64,000 nt of DNA from Burkholderiales bacterium (GTDB taxonomy: Bacteria > Pseudomonadota > Gammaproteobacteria > Burkholderiales > Burkholderiaceae_D): the NCBI GenBank assembly GCA_016200845.1, contig JACQDW010000046.1, positions 1 through 64,000 on the forward strand. The letters run 5' to 3'. The position numbers and the translations under genes are program-made. The notes beneath the pieces are model-generated. The model did no database searches and was not told the origin of the DNA. It saw only the letters and a program-made list of their open reading frames with translations. Shown one piece after another: positions 9,014 to 18,409 of this stretch; the first letter of the stretch is position 1; each line of letters opens with the position of its first letter.

Positions 9014-9667
9014 CTACACCACTTCATCCAAAGCACACACATCCAAATGCCCACGCTCGCCCCAGTTGATCAGGTTAAATTGCCCGTCTTGAATGTGAAA
9101 ACGATTGATGCTGGCGTTGTAGATGGTGATGCTGCGCTCGGCGTTGAGTGGGAGTTGCATGGCTTCTCGATAGGCGCATTCGAGCACGCCGCCGTGGGCG
9201 ACGATGGCGATGGTTTTGCCTTCAAATTGCTTGGCATAGTGGCGTAGGCAATCGATAGTCCGTTGATGAAATTCGCGTATGCTTTCGCCGCGATTATTCG
9301 GCTCGTCTGGCTTTGCTGGGAAGTGAAAATCGGGGTCGCGTTGTCGCCATTGTGCGTATTCTTCGGGATAAAGTTCAGGCAGTTCGCTATACAGCTTGCC
9401 TTCAAAATCGCCAAAGCAGCGTTCGCGTAATTGTGGATCTAGGCGCGTGGGCAAAGCTTGCAGGCGCGCGATTTCGCCTGCGGTTTGCACGGCGCGTTGT
9501 AAGTCGCTGGAGAGAATGGCGGCGAGCTTTTCGCCTTCTAAAGCAGAAGCTAAAGCTTTAGCCTGACGCCGACCTTCGGCGTTCAAGGGAATATCGAGAT
9601 GCCCTTGCAAGCGTCGCACCGCGTTCCATGCAGTTTCGCCGTGGCGTATCAATAAAATCTGGGTCAT
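9014..9667 (-). CDS. Histidine phosphatase family protein (phosphoglycerate-mutase-like)
   Basis: The 217-residue protein has the RHGET signature (R8, H9, G10) with catalytic H9, R58-region SSDLQRAVQTA, the acidic donor region LRERCFGDFEG (~80-90) and the second histidine in VAHGGV (~155-160). Length and motifs fit the cofactor-independent-of-name 'GpmB/CobC' group, whose members are phosphatases for sugar phosphates or alpha-ribazole phosphate. Exact substrate cannot be assigned. It lies 10 bases downstream of dtd, at the end of the tyrS-dtd run on the minus strand, and is probably cotranscribed. Confidence 0.87.
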   Translation of the reverse strand: MTQILLIRHGETAWNAVRRLQGHLDIPLNAEGRRQAKALASALEGEKLAAILSSDLQRAVQTAGEIARLQALPTRLDPQLRERCFGDFEGKLYSELPELYPEEYAQWRQRDPDFHFPAKPDEPNNRGESIREFHQRTIDCLRHYAKQFEGKTIAIVAHGGVLECAYREAMQLPLNAERSITIYNASINRFHIQDGQFNLINWGERGHLDVCALDEVV

Positions 9668-9677
9668 TGATACATCC

Positions 9678-10121
9678 TTACACTTTACTCTGCAGCCAAA
9701 ACGTCACCGGTCCGTCATTACACAAGCTGACCTTCATGTCAGCACCAAATTGCCCGGTCTCGACTTGGCTATGTTTGTTTTTGGCTTGCGTCACAAAATA
9801 GTCGAACAATTGCTTGCCTAATTCAGGTGCGGCTGCGGGAGTGAACGAGGGGCGTGTGCCCGATTGGGTATCGGCGGCTAAGGTGAATTGCGGCACTAAG
9901 AGTAAGCCGCCTTGCACATCTGTGACGCTGCGATTCATCTTGCCAGCGTCGTCGCTAAACACGCGGTAGCTCAGTAATTTATTCAGCAATTGATCCGCGT
10001 GTTTTTCGGTGTCGTTACGCTCGGCGCACAGCAAGACCATCAGCCCGGCCTCAATTGCGCCTGTCGTCACACCATCGACGACGACATTGGCGTGGCTGAC
10101 TCTTTGTAATAAAGCGATCAT
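9678..10121 (-). CDS. dtd: D-aminoacyl-tRNA deacylase
   Basis: Dtd removes D-amino acids mischarged on tRNA, notably D-Tyr-tRNA(Tyr), in the cytosol. The 147-residue length is typical. The first signature reads [12 protein letters not shown] (residues ~75-86, Pro in place of the usual Ser of SQFTL, a variant I regard as common in some proteobacteria). The second is NDGPVTF (~136-142), carrying the cross-subunit Gly-cisPro. The start overlaps the end of tyrS by 4 bases (ATGA), a functional pairing since both act on tRNA(Tyr). Confidence 0.94.
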   Translation of the reverse strand: MIALLQRVSHANVVVDGVTTGAIEAGLMVLLCAERNDTEKHADQLLNKLLSYRVFSDDAGKMNRSVTDVQGGLLLVPQFTLAADTQSGTRPSFTPAAAPELGKQLFDYFVTQAKNKHSQVETGQFGADMKVSLCNDGPVTFWLQSKV

Positions 10122-11389
10122 GCGGATAAATGCACTTTGGCGAACTTGCGCTTGCCCACTTGCAGCACGACGGTGCCTGCTTGCACTTGTAATTGCTTGT
10201 CGCTGATGACGGTGCCATCGATACGCACGCCACCTTGATCCACCATGCGCATCGCTTCGGATGTGGAGGCACAGAGATTAGCTTGCTTGAGCAGTTGAGC
10301 GATACCCATCGGCGCGCCGTTGATGTTCATTTCGGCTATATCGTCGGGAATCCCACCTTTAGAGCGATTGACGAAATCGCTGAGCGCATCTTCAGCCGCT
10401 TGTTTGTTGTGGAAGCGCGTGACGATTTCCTGGGCGATCGCGACTTTGATGTCGCGCGGGTTTTGTCCCTCGGCCACCGATTTTTTGTAGTGCGCGATTT
10501 GCTCTAATGAGCAGAACGACAGCAGATCATAGTAACGCCACATCATCTCGTCGGAGATGCTCATCACCTTGGCGAACATGGTGTTGGCAGGTTCGGTGAT
10601 GGCGATGTAATTGTTTTTGGATTTGGACATTTTTTCGACGCCATCCAAACCTTCCAGCAAAGGCATAGTGAGTATGCATTGCTGTTCTTGTCCGTAATCT
10701 TTTTGCAGTTCGCGACCGACTAAGAGATTGAACTTTTGATCGGTGCCGCCCAATTCTAAATCGGCGTGCAGCGCGACAGAATCGTAGCCCTGCATCAGCG
10801 GGTAGAGAAATTCATGCACAGAGATCGGTGTGCCTGCTTTGAAGCGCTTGGTGAAATCATCGCGCTCCATCATACGTGCCACGGTGTATTTGGACGAGAG
10901 TTGAATCAGTCCGCGTGAACCAAGCGGATCGCACCATTCAGAGTTGTAACGGATTTCGGTTTTGCTCGCATCCAATACCAAGGAAGCTTGCTTGAAATAA
11001 GTTTGCGCGTTCGCTTCAATTTGTTCGCGCGTCAGTGGTGGGCGAGTGGCATTGCGTCCCGATGGATCGCCGATCATGGACGTGAAGTCACCGATCAAAA
11101 AAATCACGGTATGACCAAGGTCTTGCAATTGGCGCATTTTGTTGAGCACCACCGTGTGACCGAGATGCAAATCAGGCGCAGTCGGGTCTAAGCCGAGTTT
11201 GATACGCAAAGGTTTGCCGCTTTTTTCACTGCGGGCTAATTTTTGGGCGAATTCTGATTCAATTAAGAGTTCATCAACACCGCGTTTGGTGACAGCAAGC
11301 GCATGTTGCACTGCGTCAGAAAGAGGAAGAAGTGGCGTGTTGATCGTGGCACTGGCTGCCGATGTTGAGTTTTGTTGTGGCGATGTCAT
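10118..11389 (-). CDS. tyrS: Tyrosyl-tRNA synthetase
   Basis: The 423-residue class I synthetase charges tRNA(Tyr). The HIGH motif is HLGH (residues 75-78), KMSKS lies near residue 253, and the C-terminal ~65 residues form an S4 RNA-binding domain ([16 protein letters not shown]). The N-terminal 20 residues are a Ser/Thr/Ala-rich extension. Gene order tyrS next to an oppositely oriented M23 endopeptidase gene and anmK is the usual Burkholderiales arrangement. Confidence 0.96.
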   Translation of the reverse strand: MTSPQQNSTSAASATINTPLLPLSDAVQHALAVTKRGVDELLIESEFAQKLARSEKSGKPLRIKLGLDPTAPDLHLGHTVVLNKMRQLQDLGHTVIFLIGDFTSMIGDPSGRNATRPPLTREQIEANAQTYFKQASLVLDASKTEIRYNSEWCDPLGSRGLIQLSSKYTVARMMERDDFTKRFKAGTPISVHEFLYPLMQGYDSVALHADLELGGTDQKFNLLVGRELQKDYGQEQQCILTMPLLEGLDGVEKMSKSKNNYIAITEPANTMFAKVMSISDEMMWRYYDLLSFCSLEQIAHYKKSVAEGQNPRDIKVAIAQEIVTRFHNKQAAEDALSDFVNRSKGGIPDDIAEMNINGAPMGIAQLLKQANLCASTSEAMRMVDQGGVRIDGTVISDKQLQVQAGTVVLQVGKRKFAKVHLSA

Positions 11390-11439
11390 GATTCGTTAAA
11401 CTTCGTTCTAAAAAAATTCGGATTCGACCTTAGGTTGGC

Positions 11440-11467
11440 TTGCTTTATTCGTCATTTGCTTTACAAT
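11440..11467 (+). promoter_or_regulatory. Candidate sigma-70 promoter for the M23 peptidase gene
   Basis: TTGCTT (11440-11445) and TACAAT (11462-11467) are separated by 16 bases in the divergent gap between tyrS and the M23 gene. The match is fair, not perfect. Confidence 0.4.
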
Positions 11468-11589
11468 CAGGCGACAATTTTTAGCCCCACCTCAAGTTAA
11501 ATGACAGGAAGAAAGCTCATGGCGTGAAGACCTGAGATGAAAGCTTCCTGGTGATCACAGAGTGGGTTTGCAAACACTCTGTTCGGTGG

Positions 11590-13053
11590 ATGAATTTTAT
11601 TTCAACCGTCGAAACATCAATTTTAACTTATTGCATGCGTTTATCCGATAATTTCCGTCATCTGGCAGCAACTGCGCAAGTTAAAGCACAGGCTGTCATG
11701 CAGATGTCTCAGGCCAAGTCCGCGCAGTTGCTGCAATCTATGCGTACCATGCGCCCCTCTCGTGTTATTTCTTTTACTGCTTTGTTCTTTGCTGTGTGTG
11801 CCGTGGGTGCGGTCGGCGTTGCTCCATTAGCACCTGATGCAGCGCAATTGCCGGTCAAGACCATCACCCAGGATTTAGCGTTGCCCCAGTTGGACGAGCA
11901 AATCGCCAAAATCATCTTGCAACAGCAGCATTACATCAAAGAAGAAAAAATCCAGCGTGGCGACACGCTTGCGGCTTTGTTGCAACGTCTTGGTGTCGAT
12001 GATGCAAATGCCACCAATTTTATGAAATCAGACAGTCTGGCGCGCAGCGTGATGCAAGCGCGTGCTGGTAAATCTGTGCGTGCAAAAACCACGGACGAGG
12101 GTAGTTTGGAATGGTTGCGTGTCGGTTTGGGCGATGGTTCAGAGAAGGCTGCCAAGACTTTGCTGGTAGCGCGCAATGAAATGGGGCAGTTCGTTGCTTC
12201 TGAAATCACCGAGAGCTTAGAACGCCGCATAGAGATGCGTTCTGGCGATATTCAATCTTCATTGTTCGTCGCGACTGATAAAGCATTGATTCCTTCCCCA
12301 GTGGCCGATCAACTCGTCAAAATGTTTGAAACCAGTGTCGATTTTCGTCGTCTGCAACGCGGTGATTTTTTCAACGTGGTGTATGAAACCTTTTGGCAAA
12401 ATGGTGAGATGGTAAAAACCGGTCGTTTGCTCTCAGGTGAATTCAATAATTCAGGCAAGTTGTATCAAGCTGTCTGGTTTGATGAAGGCGGTGGTGAAGG
12501 TGGTTATTATAGCTTTGACGGCAAATCGTTGAAGAAAGCGTTCTTGAAATCACCGCTGGAATTCTCCCGTGTGTCTTCTGGTTTTGCGATGCGCGTCCAT
12601 CCGATTTCTGGTAAATGGAAACGTCATACCGGTATCGATTTTGCGGCCGTGAGTGGCACCCCGATCCGTGCTTCTGCGGATGGAACGATTGAGCATGCAG
12701 GTCCGCAGGGAGGCTATGGCAATATGGTGATCATCAAGCACTGGAATGGTTATAGCACTGCGTACGCGCACATGAGCCGTTTTGCTGCTGGAACACGTAA
12801 AGGAACACGGGTCTCGCAGGGGCAGGTGATTGGCTATGTGGGTTCAACAGGCTGGTCAACCGGACCACATTTGCATTATGAATTCCGCGTGAATAACGAG
12901 CCGCGCGATCCGAATACCATTAGTGTGCAAAGTGCCGCTGCGCTGGCTGCGCATGATTTGTCGCGCTTTAAATCTGTGGCGGGTGATATGGCACATCGGT
13001 TTGAATTATTGCGACCAGAGCGTGGCGCCTCAATGCGTGTTGCCGCGCGTTGA
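11590..13053 (+). CDS. M23-family murein DD-endopeptidase, membrane-anchored
   Basis: A lysostaphin-like zinc peptidase that cleaves peptidoglycan cross-links in the periplasm. A transmembrane anchor (FTALFFAVCAVGAVGVAPLA) is near residue 60, followed by an OapA/LysM-like segment (IQRGDTLAALLQRLGV) and the C-terminal M23 domain with HTGIDF (H346, D350) and HLHYEFR (H427, H429). The start is uncertain: the frame is open back to a GTG at 11551, and ATG codons exist at 11590 and 11635; none has a convincing ribosome site, and the residues before 11590 look non-coding. It is divergent from tyrS and is followed 31 bases later by anmK, so turnover and recycling of cell wall are adjacent. Confidence 0.88.
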   Translation: MNFISTVETSILTYCMRLSDNFRHLAATAQVKAQAVMQMSQAKSAQLLQSMRTMRPSRVISFTALFFAVCAVGAVGVAPLAPDAAQLPVKTITQDLALPQLDEQIAKIILQQQHYIKEEKIQRGDTLAALLQRLGVDDANATNFMKSDSLARSVMQARAGKSVRAKTTDEGSLEWLRVGLGDGSEKAAKTLLVARNEMGQFVASEITESLERRIEMRSGDIQSSLFVATDKALIPSPVADQLVKMFETSVDFRRLQRGDFFNVVYETFWQNGEMVKTGRLLSGEFNNSGKLYQAVWFDEGGGEGGYYSFDGKSLKKAFLKSPLEFSRVSSGFAMRVHPISGKWKRHTGIDFAAVSGTPIRASADGTIEHAGPQGGYGNMVIIKHWNGYSTAYAHMSRFAAGTRKGTRVSQGQVIGYVGSTGWSTGPHLHYEFRVNNEPRDPNTISVQSAAALAAHDLSRFKSVAGDMAHRFELLRPERGASMRVAAR

Positions 13054-13084
13054 TCGCGCTAAGCTCGGTTAACACTGAGCGTCT

Positions 13085-14191
13085 ATGCAAAATCCTATTT
13101 ATCTTGGTTTGATGTCCGGCACCAGTCTCGATGGTGTCGATGGCGTCGCGGTGCAGTTTTTTGAAGATGAACACGGCGTAGCAACTCTGCTAGCGCATGC
13201 CCATTTGCCTTACACGCCCGAGCTGCGCCAGCACGCTTTAGACTTACAACAAGCGGGCGATAACGAAATCCATCATGAAGCCTTGTTAGGCAATGCACTT
13301 GCGCATATCTACGCCGATTGTGTGCAGGCTCTGCGAACACAATTGGCAGGCGATGCGAAAATTCGCGCGGTCGGCGTACATGGACAAACCATACGCCATC
13401 GCCCTGAGCTCGGATACACCCGTCAAACGAATCAACCCGCTTTGTTGGCAGAGCTGTGCGGCATCGATGTGATCGCTGATTTTCGTAGTCGCGACATTGC
13501 TGCTGGCGGCCAAGGTGCGCCTTTAGTGCCTGCTTTTCATCGCGCCGTCTTTGGACAAGCTAATCAAACCCGCGTGGTGCTCAATATTGGCGGTATCAGC
13601 AACATCAGTATTTTGCATGCTGACGGCAGCACCTTGGGTTTTGATACGGGCCCCGGAAACGTGTTGATGGACGCATGGATTGCGCGACACCTGCAGCAAA
13701 CTTATGATCACGATGGTGCCTGGGCAGCCAGTGGTCATTGCCATGCAGCCTTGCTGCACGTTTTGCTGCAAGAGACTTATTTTGATTTGCCACCGCCCAA
13801 AAGCACGGGGCGTGATTTATTTCACCTTGCTTGGCTAGAGCAACAATTGCAGAAATTTCCGCCGATCAGTCCCGCCGACGTGCAAGCGAGCTTGGCACAA
13901 TTCACGGTGACTTCGATTGCTGATGCGATCAAAAAATATGCACCCGATTGTAGTGCTGTTTATGTTTGCGGTGGTGGTGCGTTCAATGCACATTTGATGC
14001 AAAACTTAAGTCGCGCTTTGACCGGAATGCAGGTGGCCAGCACAGCCGAATTAGGAATAGCACCGCAGCATGTGGAGGCGATTGCCTTTGCTTGGCTGGC
14101 CGCACGCTTTGATCAACGTCTGCCGGGAAATCTCAGCGAGGTCACAGGCGCCCGCGGTCCAAGAATTTTGGGTGCTTTGTATCCAGCATAA
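13085..14191 (+). CDS. anmK: Anhydro-N-acetylmuramic acid kinase
   Basis: AnmK converts 1,6-anhydro-MurNAc from murein recycling to MurNAc-6-phosphate. The 368-residue length is normal. Signatures include [12 protein letters not shown] (8-19, phosphate binding), [27 protein letters not shown] (catalytic Asp in the DFR segment), [15 protein letters not shown] and the late CGGGAFN. It sits directly behind the M23 endopeptidase gene. Confidence 0.95.
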   Translation: MQNPIYLGLMSGTSLDGVDGVAVQFFEDEHGVATLLAHAHLPYTPELRQHALDLQQAGDNEIHHEALLGNALAHIYADCVQALRTQLAGDAKIRAVGVHGQTIRHRPELGYTRQTNQPALLAELCGIDVIADFRSRDIAAGGQGAPLVPAFHRAVFGQANQTRVVLNIGGISNISILHADGSTLGFDTGPGNVLMDAWIARHLQQTYDHDGAWAASGHCHAALLHVLLQETYFDLPPPKSTGRDLFHLAWLEQQLQKFPPISPADVQASLAQFTVTSIADAIKKYAPDCSAVYVCGGGAFNAHLMQNLSRALTGMQVASTAELGIAPQHVEAIAFAWLAARFDQRLPGNLSEVTGARGPRILGALYPA

Positions 14192-14203
14192 AATCAAATT
14201 CAA

Positions 14204-14863
14204 ATGACCCCACCAAAATTTCTCTATATCGCCGATCCCATGTGTTCATGGTGTTACGGTTTCAGCCCAGAATTGCGCGCATTTTTATCGCACTTTCCCA
14301 ACTACGATTTAGACATCGTGTTAGGCGGTTTGCGCGCTTATCAAACCCAGCCTCTCGATGACACCATGCGCGATATGCTGTATGGGCATTGGGACAAAGT
14401 CGCACAAGTCTCGGGCCTCGCATTTGATCGTGCGGCTTTGCGTCGTCCGAATTTTATCTATGACACAGAGCCCGCTTGCCGCGCCGTCGTTACCGCCAAA
14501 TTGTTAGCTGATGATCTGCCTGCGATCGGGCTTTTGGATGTGTTTCAGGCGATCTCGCACGCTTTCTATGCACAGGCGCGCGATATCACTGACGAGACTG
14601 AGTTAGCAGACATTCTCACTGCGGCATTAAACGCAGCGGCAGGCGACGAACACTATGATCGCACCAGTTTAAAAGAAACGCTGACAGCCGCTGCCACACG
14701 CGAAGAAACCAGACTCAATTTTGAACAGATACAACGCTGGGGGATACGTGGCTTTCCCATGCTGCTGTTAGTCACAGACGGAGGTTTGCAAATTGTGGCG
14801 AATGGGTATGGTAAGGCTGAACAATTATTGAAGGCGTGGGCTGAATTGGATGTAAGTCAATAG
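14204..14863 (+). CDS. DsbA-family (FrnE-like) thiol oxidoreductase
   Basis: A 219-residue thioredoxin-fold protein without signal peptide, so probably cytosolic. The redox motif is CSWC (residues 14-17, in DPMCSWCYGF) and the cis-proline lies in GFPMLLL (~187). The helical insert domain is of the DsbA/2-hydroxychromene-isomerase type. Function is probably disulfide exchange, with the exact target unknown. It follows anmK by 12 bases. Confidence 0.82.
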   Translation: MTPPKFLYIADPMCSWCYGFSPELRAFLSHFPNYDLDIVLGGLRAYQTQPLDDTMRDMLYGHWDKVAQVSGLAFDRAALRRPNFIYDTEPACRAVVTAKLLADDLPAIGLLDVFQAISHAFYAQARDITDETELADILTAALNAAAGDEHYDRTSLKETLTAAATREETRLNFEQIQRWGIRGFPMLLLVTDGGLQIVANGYGKAEQLLKAWAELDVSQ

Positions 14864-14973
14864 TTTGCTGTTAATTTGATACATTAACTCAGTTCAGTTG
14901 AAATATTGACATTGCTACGGTTATAATGAGCGCCCAAACTTTTTTGGGTTAAATTTGAAACGGATCTTATAAA

Positions 14974-15336
14974 ATGAAAAAAACAGTTTTATTGTCAGCA
15001 TTGTTGGCTGTCGTTACTTTGTCAGGTTGTGCTTCTATTTTGAATGAAAAGACACAAGCCGTGAATGTTACTGCGTCCAATGGTAAAGAAATCGTCGGAA
15101 CGATTGATGGCGCAGAATTCAAAGCTCCTGGTATCGTTAACGTTGTTCGTGAAAACAAAAACAAGACAGTGTTAGTGACAACAGATGGTTGCGCAAAAGA
15201 AACTTCCTTGGAAAAATCTGTTGATTCTAAGTTCTTCATCAATATCATCAGTGGTGGTGCATTTGGTTCTACAACTGACTACATGACAGAAAAAATGTGG
15301 CGTTATTCTGAAAACGTTGTTGTTTCATGCAAATAA
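14974..15336 (+). CDS. Small lipoprotein of unknown function
   Basis: The 120-residue product begins MKKTVLLSALLAVVTLSGCAS, a lipoprotein signal with lipobox LSGC (Cys19). The mature part has a short beta-rich domain (AVNVTASNGKEIVGTIDGAEF, then VSCK at the end). Similar 'CASI' lipoproteins occur beside DUF4105 genes, which fits the gene that follows. Function is not known. Confidence 0.8.
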   Translation: MKKTVLLSALLAVVTLSGCASILNEKTQAVNVTASNGKEIVGTIDGAEFKAPGIVNVVRENKNKTVLVTTDGCAKETSLEKSVDSKFFINIISGGAFGSTTDYMTEKMWRYSENVVVSCK

Positions 15337-15344
15337 TCAGTTTG

Positions 15345-17240
15345 ATGCGTTTGAAAAAAAGCGGCTGTCTAGCCGCTTTTTTTTCTTTTATTTTGCAGGT
15401 CTTGGCGCTGAGCATGAGCGCAACAGTATCTGCAAGAGAATCTGTCGCGGAACAGGCGGCGATTCGACCTGCCCTGAGCGTAAGTCTGAGTAAAGCAATC
15501 ATTGATTCGAGAGAGTCTGGTTTAGCAAACGATCCGGTGTGGTCGGCCTTGCTTCATGTGGATAAGGGACGTGCGAATATTCAAGATGCGGCGTTTTTGT
15601 TGAGTTCTCCTGATTTCTCCCTGCAGGGTGAACTAGAGGCTACTCTGATCCAATTATATGTGGCAAATCCAAGTCAATTGTGTCGGTTCCCAGCACGCTA
15701 TTTATGGCTGCAACAACGCTTGAATTTGCCAGAGCTCGCGCTCGATTCCTGTCCCGAATTGTCTGAGTTTAGTCAGCTTGCACCCGCAGAAAAAATTGAT
15801 CTTGTGTTCGCATCAGAAAATTTAGCGCAAGCGGCGAGCATGATGGGACACGTGTTTCTTAAACTGAGTGGGACTCGCCCCGATGGGCACGCTGTTGAGC
15901 ATGCGATTTCTTTCTATACAGATGCAGGCACGATCAATCTTCCAAAATTATTTTTCGACAGCATGGTTATTGGTAAGACCGGCTACTTCACTTTGTCGCC
16001 CTATCATGAAAAACTGCAACAGTATTTGCGTGATGAACAGAGAACAATCTGGGAGTATGAGTTGCGTTTGGATGCGCAACAACGGCGTTTAATTCAGGCC
16101 CATCTGCTGGAGTTGAAACAGGCGAAATTGATTTATTTTTTTCAGAACTACAATTGCGCGACTGTCGTTGATTTTATTGTGGCATTGGCGAGAAAAGAAG
16201 GCTTGGAACAGCAAGGGTTTTGGCTCACACCGAAAGATGTTGTGAAGCGAGCTTATGCGGCGCAATTGGTTGAGAGCTCAAAATTAATTTCGCCGCCACG
16301 TTGGCTGGCGCGCGTCTTAAGCGATCAGTTGAGTTCACAAGATGTACTTGAAGTTAAAAATTGGGTGGTGCACGAGAGTTTGCCAGAACCCGCATTGAGC
16401 GCCGAAAAAAATACGCGCGATTATTTGAAACTCGAATTGGCGAAAGCTTTTCAAGCCTATCGCTTAGATACCGGAATGGTCACTACAAGTTCGGCAAAAA
16501 ATTATCAGGCTAATTTAAATACTTATGTGCGTTCGCAATTTCCTGAGCGGCAGTTAAGCGTGGATCAGTCTACTAATCCAGTCGAGACGCCACAAGATTC
16601 TCAGATGGAATTGGGTATGGTTCGTCAGCACGGGGCTAATTATGTGAAGCTGGGTTTAACGCCTGCTTCGCATCATCTTGAAGATGATAATCGACATTAT
16701 TTGGGTGAAAGTGAACTTCTCCTTTTTGATTTGTCGGTGCTAAAAAAATTGGAAGGGCGTGAACTTTCACTCGATCGGTTTGTGATTTATGGCACCAAGT
16801 CGCTTTTACCTTATGATGCGCTGACTGGAGGGTGGTCGGGGGCGATACGCCTCGGTATGGAAACTCAGGACAGCAAGCGTATGTCTCCACAAAAAATGAT
16901 GTTTGTGGAAGGTGGTGTCGGCGTGACGAAGCGTTACTTGAGTGACCTTGATGCCTATGCATTGATGAATGCGGGCCTTGGTGCCCAAGGTGGATATGGT
17001 CAAATTTATGTTCAACCAGAGTTTGGTGTGATTTTGCGAGAAGTGTACGATATGAAAACGGCTTTTTCCGCCTCGTATCGACACGCAATCGTGGGGAATG
17101 CTGATGCCAGTGTGCATTATCGTTTGACTCAATCAAAATTTTTAGCATCGCAGTTGTCTTTGCACGTGCGGATTGATAGCAACAAGTCAGGAAGGGTGTG
17201 GCATCATGCGTTTGAAATGAGCGTTAAGAAAGTTTTTTGA
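15345..17240 (+). CDS. DUF4105 (Lnb N-terminal periplasmic) protein with beta-barrel-like C-terminus
   Basis: About 631 residues. The ATG at 15345 gives a good signal peptide (MRLKKSGCLAAFFSFILQVL, cleavage after VSA near residue 30); another in-frame ATG at 15327 overlaps the lipoprotein gene. The central region carries DUF4105 features (SENLAQAASMMGHVFLKLSG, EHAISFYTDAG, YFFQNYNCATVVDF with conserved Asn-Cys-Ala-Thr). The last ~220 residues alternate strands and end in Phe, suggesting outer-membrane association. The family has no settled function; the domain is named after a lacto-N-biosidase N-terminus and looks like a Cys-His protease fold (inference). Its transcription must cross the terminator at 15354-15384. 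Confidence 0.8.
   Translation: MRLKKSGCLAAFFSFILQVLALSMSATVSARESVAEQAAIRPALSVSLSKAIIDSRESGLANDPVWSALLHVDKGRANIQDAAFLLSSPDFSLQGELEATLIQLYVANPSQLCRFPARYLWLQQRLNLPELALDSCPELSEFSQLAPAEKIDLVFASENLAQAASMMGHVFLKLSGTRPDGHAVEHAISFYTDAGTINLPKLFFDSMVIGKTGYFTLSPYHEKLQQYLRDEQRTIWEYELRLDAQQRRLIQAHLLELKQAKLIYFFQNYNCATVVDFIVALARKEGLEQQGFWLTPKDVVKRAYAAQLVESSKLISPPRWLARVLSDQLSSQDVLEVKNWVVHESLPEPALSAEKNTRDYLKLELAKAFQAYRLDTGMVTTSSAKNYQANLNTYVRSQFPERQLSVDQSTNPVETPQDSQMELGMVRQHGANYVKLGLTPASHHLEDDNRHYLGESELLLFDLSVLKKLEGRELSLDRFVIYGTKSLLPYDALTGGWSGAIRLGMETQDSKRMSPQKMMFVEGGVGVTKRYLSDLDAYALMNAGLGAQGGYGQIYVQPEFGVILREVYDMKTAFSASYRHAIVGNADASVHYRLTQSKFLASQLSLHVRIDSNKSGRVWHHAFEMSVKKVF
15354..15384 (+). terminator. Intrinsic terminator inside the start of the next gene
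   Basis: A run of A, the perfect stem GCGGCT/AGCCGC (15361-15366 and 15371-15376, loop GTCT) and eight T residues (15377-15384) form a classic terminator 18 bases after the lipoprotein stop. The same bases encode the signal peptide of the downstream DUF4105 protein (KKSGCLAAFFSF). Confidence 0.88.
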
Positions 17241-17301
17241 TCATCCATAAAAACTGCGCGCTTTCTCTCTCGGGAAAGTGGGCGACAAATAGGGAAATTC
17301 G

Positions 17302-18237
17302 ATGTCACAGATCCAATCGACTGCAACAGATCAATTGCAATCCCCTCGGATAAAGCTTGCAGAGCAAGGCCCCGAGTTTTCTCAAATCGTGTTAGGTTTG
17401 TGGCGTTTGTCGTCGTGGCAGATGTCGGTGGCCGAGCGGGTGCAGTTTTTGCGGGAAGCGTTGGCGTTGGGGATTACGACCATCGATCAGGCTGATATCT
17501 ATGGTGATTACACCAGCGAAGTGTTGCTCGGAGAAGCTTTTGCAGAGGCGCCTGATTTGCGTGCTCAGTTTCAGATTGTGACGAAGTGCGGTATACAGTT
17601 TCCGTCTGCAAATCGGCCAGCGCAGCACGCGCATATTTACAATACTTCGCGTTCGCACATCATCGCTTCTGCCGAGCAGTCTTTGCGTAATATGCAGGTC
17701 GATGTTGTCGATGTGCTGTTGATACACCGCCCCGATCCCTTGATGCAGGCAGATGAAGTTGCCGAAGCATTTTTGCATTTGCAGAGTGCAGGGAAAGTGC
17801 GGCATTTTGGCGTGTCCAATTTTAGTCCTGCACAATTTGCGTTGTTGCATAGTCGTTTTCCTTTGGTGACGAATCAAGTGGAATGTTCTTTGATGCAGAT
17901 GCACGCATTGGAAGATGGCTGTTTTGATCAATGTCAGAGTGTGGGAATTAAGCCCATGTTATGGTCGGCGCTGGCGGGTGGGGCCTTGTTAAGTGCGGAC
18001 ACTGAGCAGGGGCGGCGTTTGCGTGCGACCTTGGAGTCGATTGCAGAAAATCAGGGTGTGAGTGTCACTGTGATTGCCTTGGCGTGGTTGTTGCGTCTGC
18101 CGGTACAGCCTTTGATTTTGACTGGCTCGAGCCGGGTTTCGGTTTTGCGTGAAGCTGTCGCAGCGACCCAATGCGAATTAAGCCGCGCTGAATGGTTCGA
18201 TTTGTGGCGAGCGTCAAAGGGCTTTGATATAGCGTGA
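17302..18237 (+). CDS. Aldo/keto reductase (YdhF-like)
   Basis: The 311-residue (beta/alpha)8 barrel NADPH oxidoreductase has the catalytic tetrad context: TTIDQADIYGDYTSE (Asp and Tyr), KCGIQF (Lys) and LLIHRPDP (His). GVSNFSPAQF and LTGSSRVSVLREAV (cofactor phosphate binding) are also present. AGGGAAA precedes the ATG. It most resembles E. coli YdhF-type enzymes; the substrate is unknown. Confidence 0.88.
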   Translation: MSQIQSTATDQLQSPRIKLAEQGPEFSQIVLGLWRLSSWQMSVAERVQFLREALALGITTIDQADIYGDYTSEVLLGEAFAEAPDLRAQFQIVTKCGIQFPSANRPAQHAHIYNTSRSHIIASAEQSLRNMQVDVVDVLLIHRPDPLMQADEVAEAFLHLQSAGKVRHFGVSNFSPAQFALLHSRFPLVTNQVECSLMQMHALEDGCFDQCQSVGIKPMLWSALAGGALLSADTEQGRRLRATLESIAENQGVSVTVIALAWLLRLPVQPLILTGSSRVSVLREAVAATQCELSRAEWFDLWRASKGFDIA

Positions 18238-18409
18238 TGCGTTTCCATGCCATTTAAAGTTTCTGATGCTTGTGTTGATTTTACAAATGATGCCTTCTCA
18301 GCCTTGGGGAAACAGCGTATAAAAGGGTTCCGGTTCGTCACAATCAAATAATAATAGTGGGAGTTAAACCGTCATTGCTAAAAAACTTGCCGAGGCAGGG
18401 GGATGCTAA

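Noticed and set aside
18330-18409. Cyclic-di-GMP riboswitch before the GGDEF-EAL gene
   Set aside because: The leader lacks the conserved GEMM motifs and paired helices; only a tiny TGCC/GGCA stem is visible.
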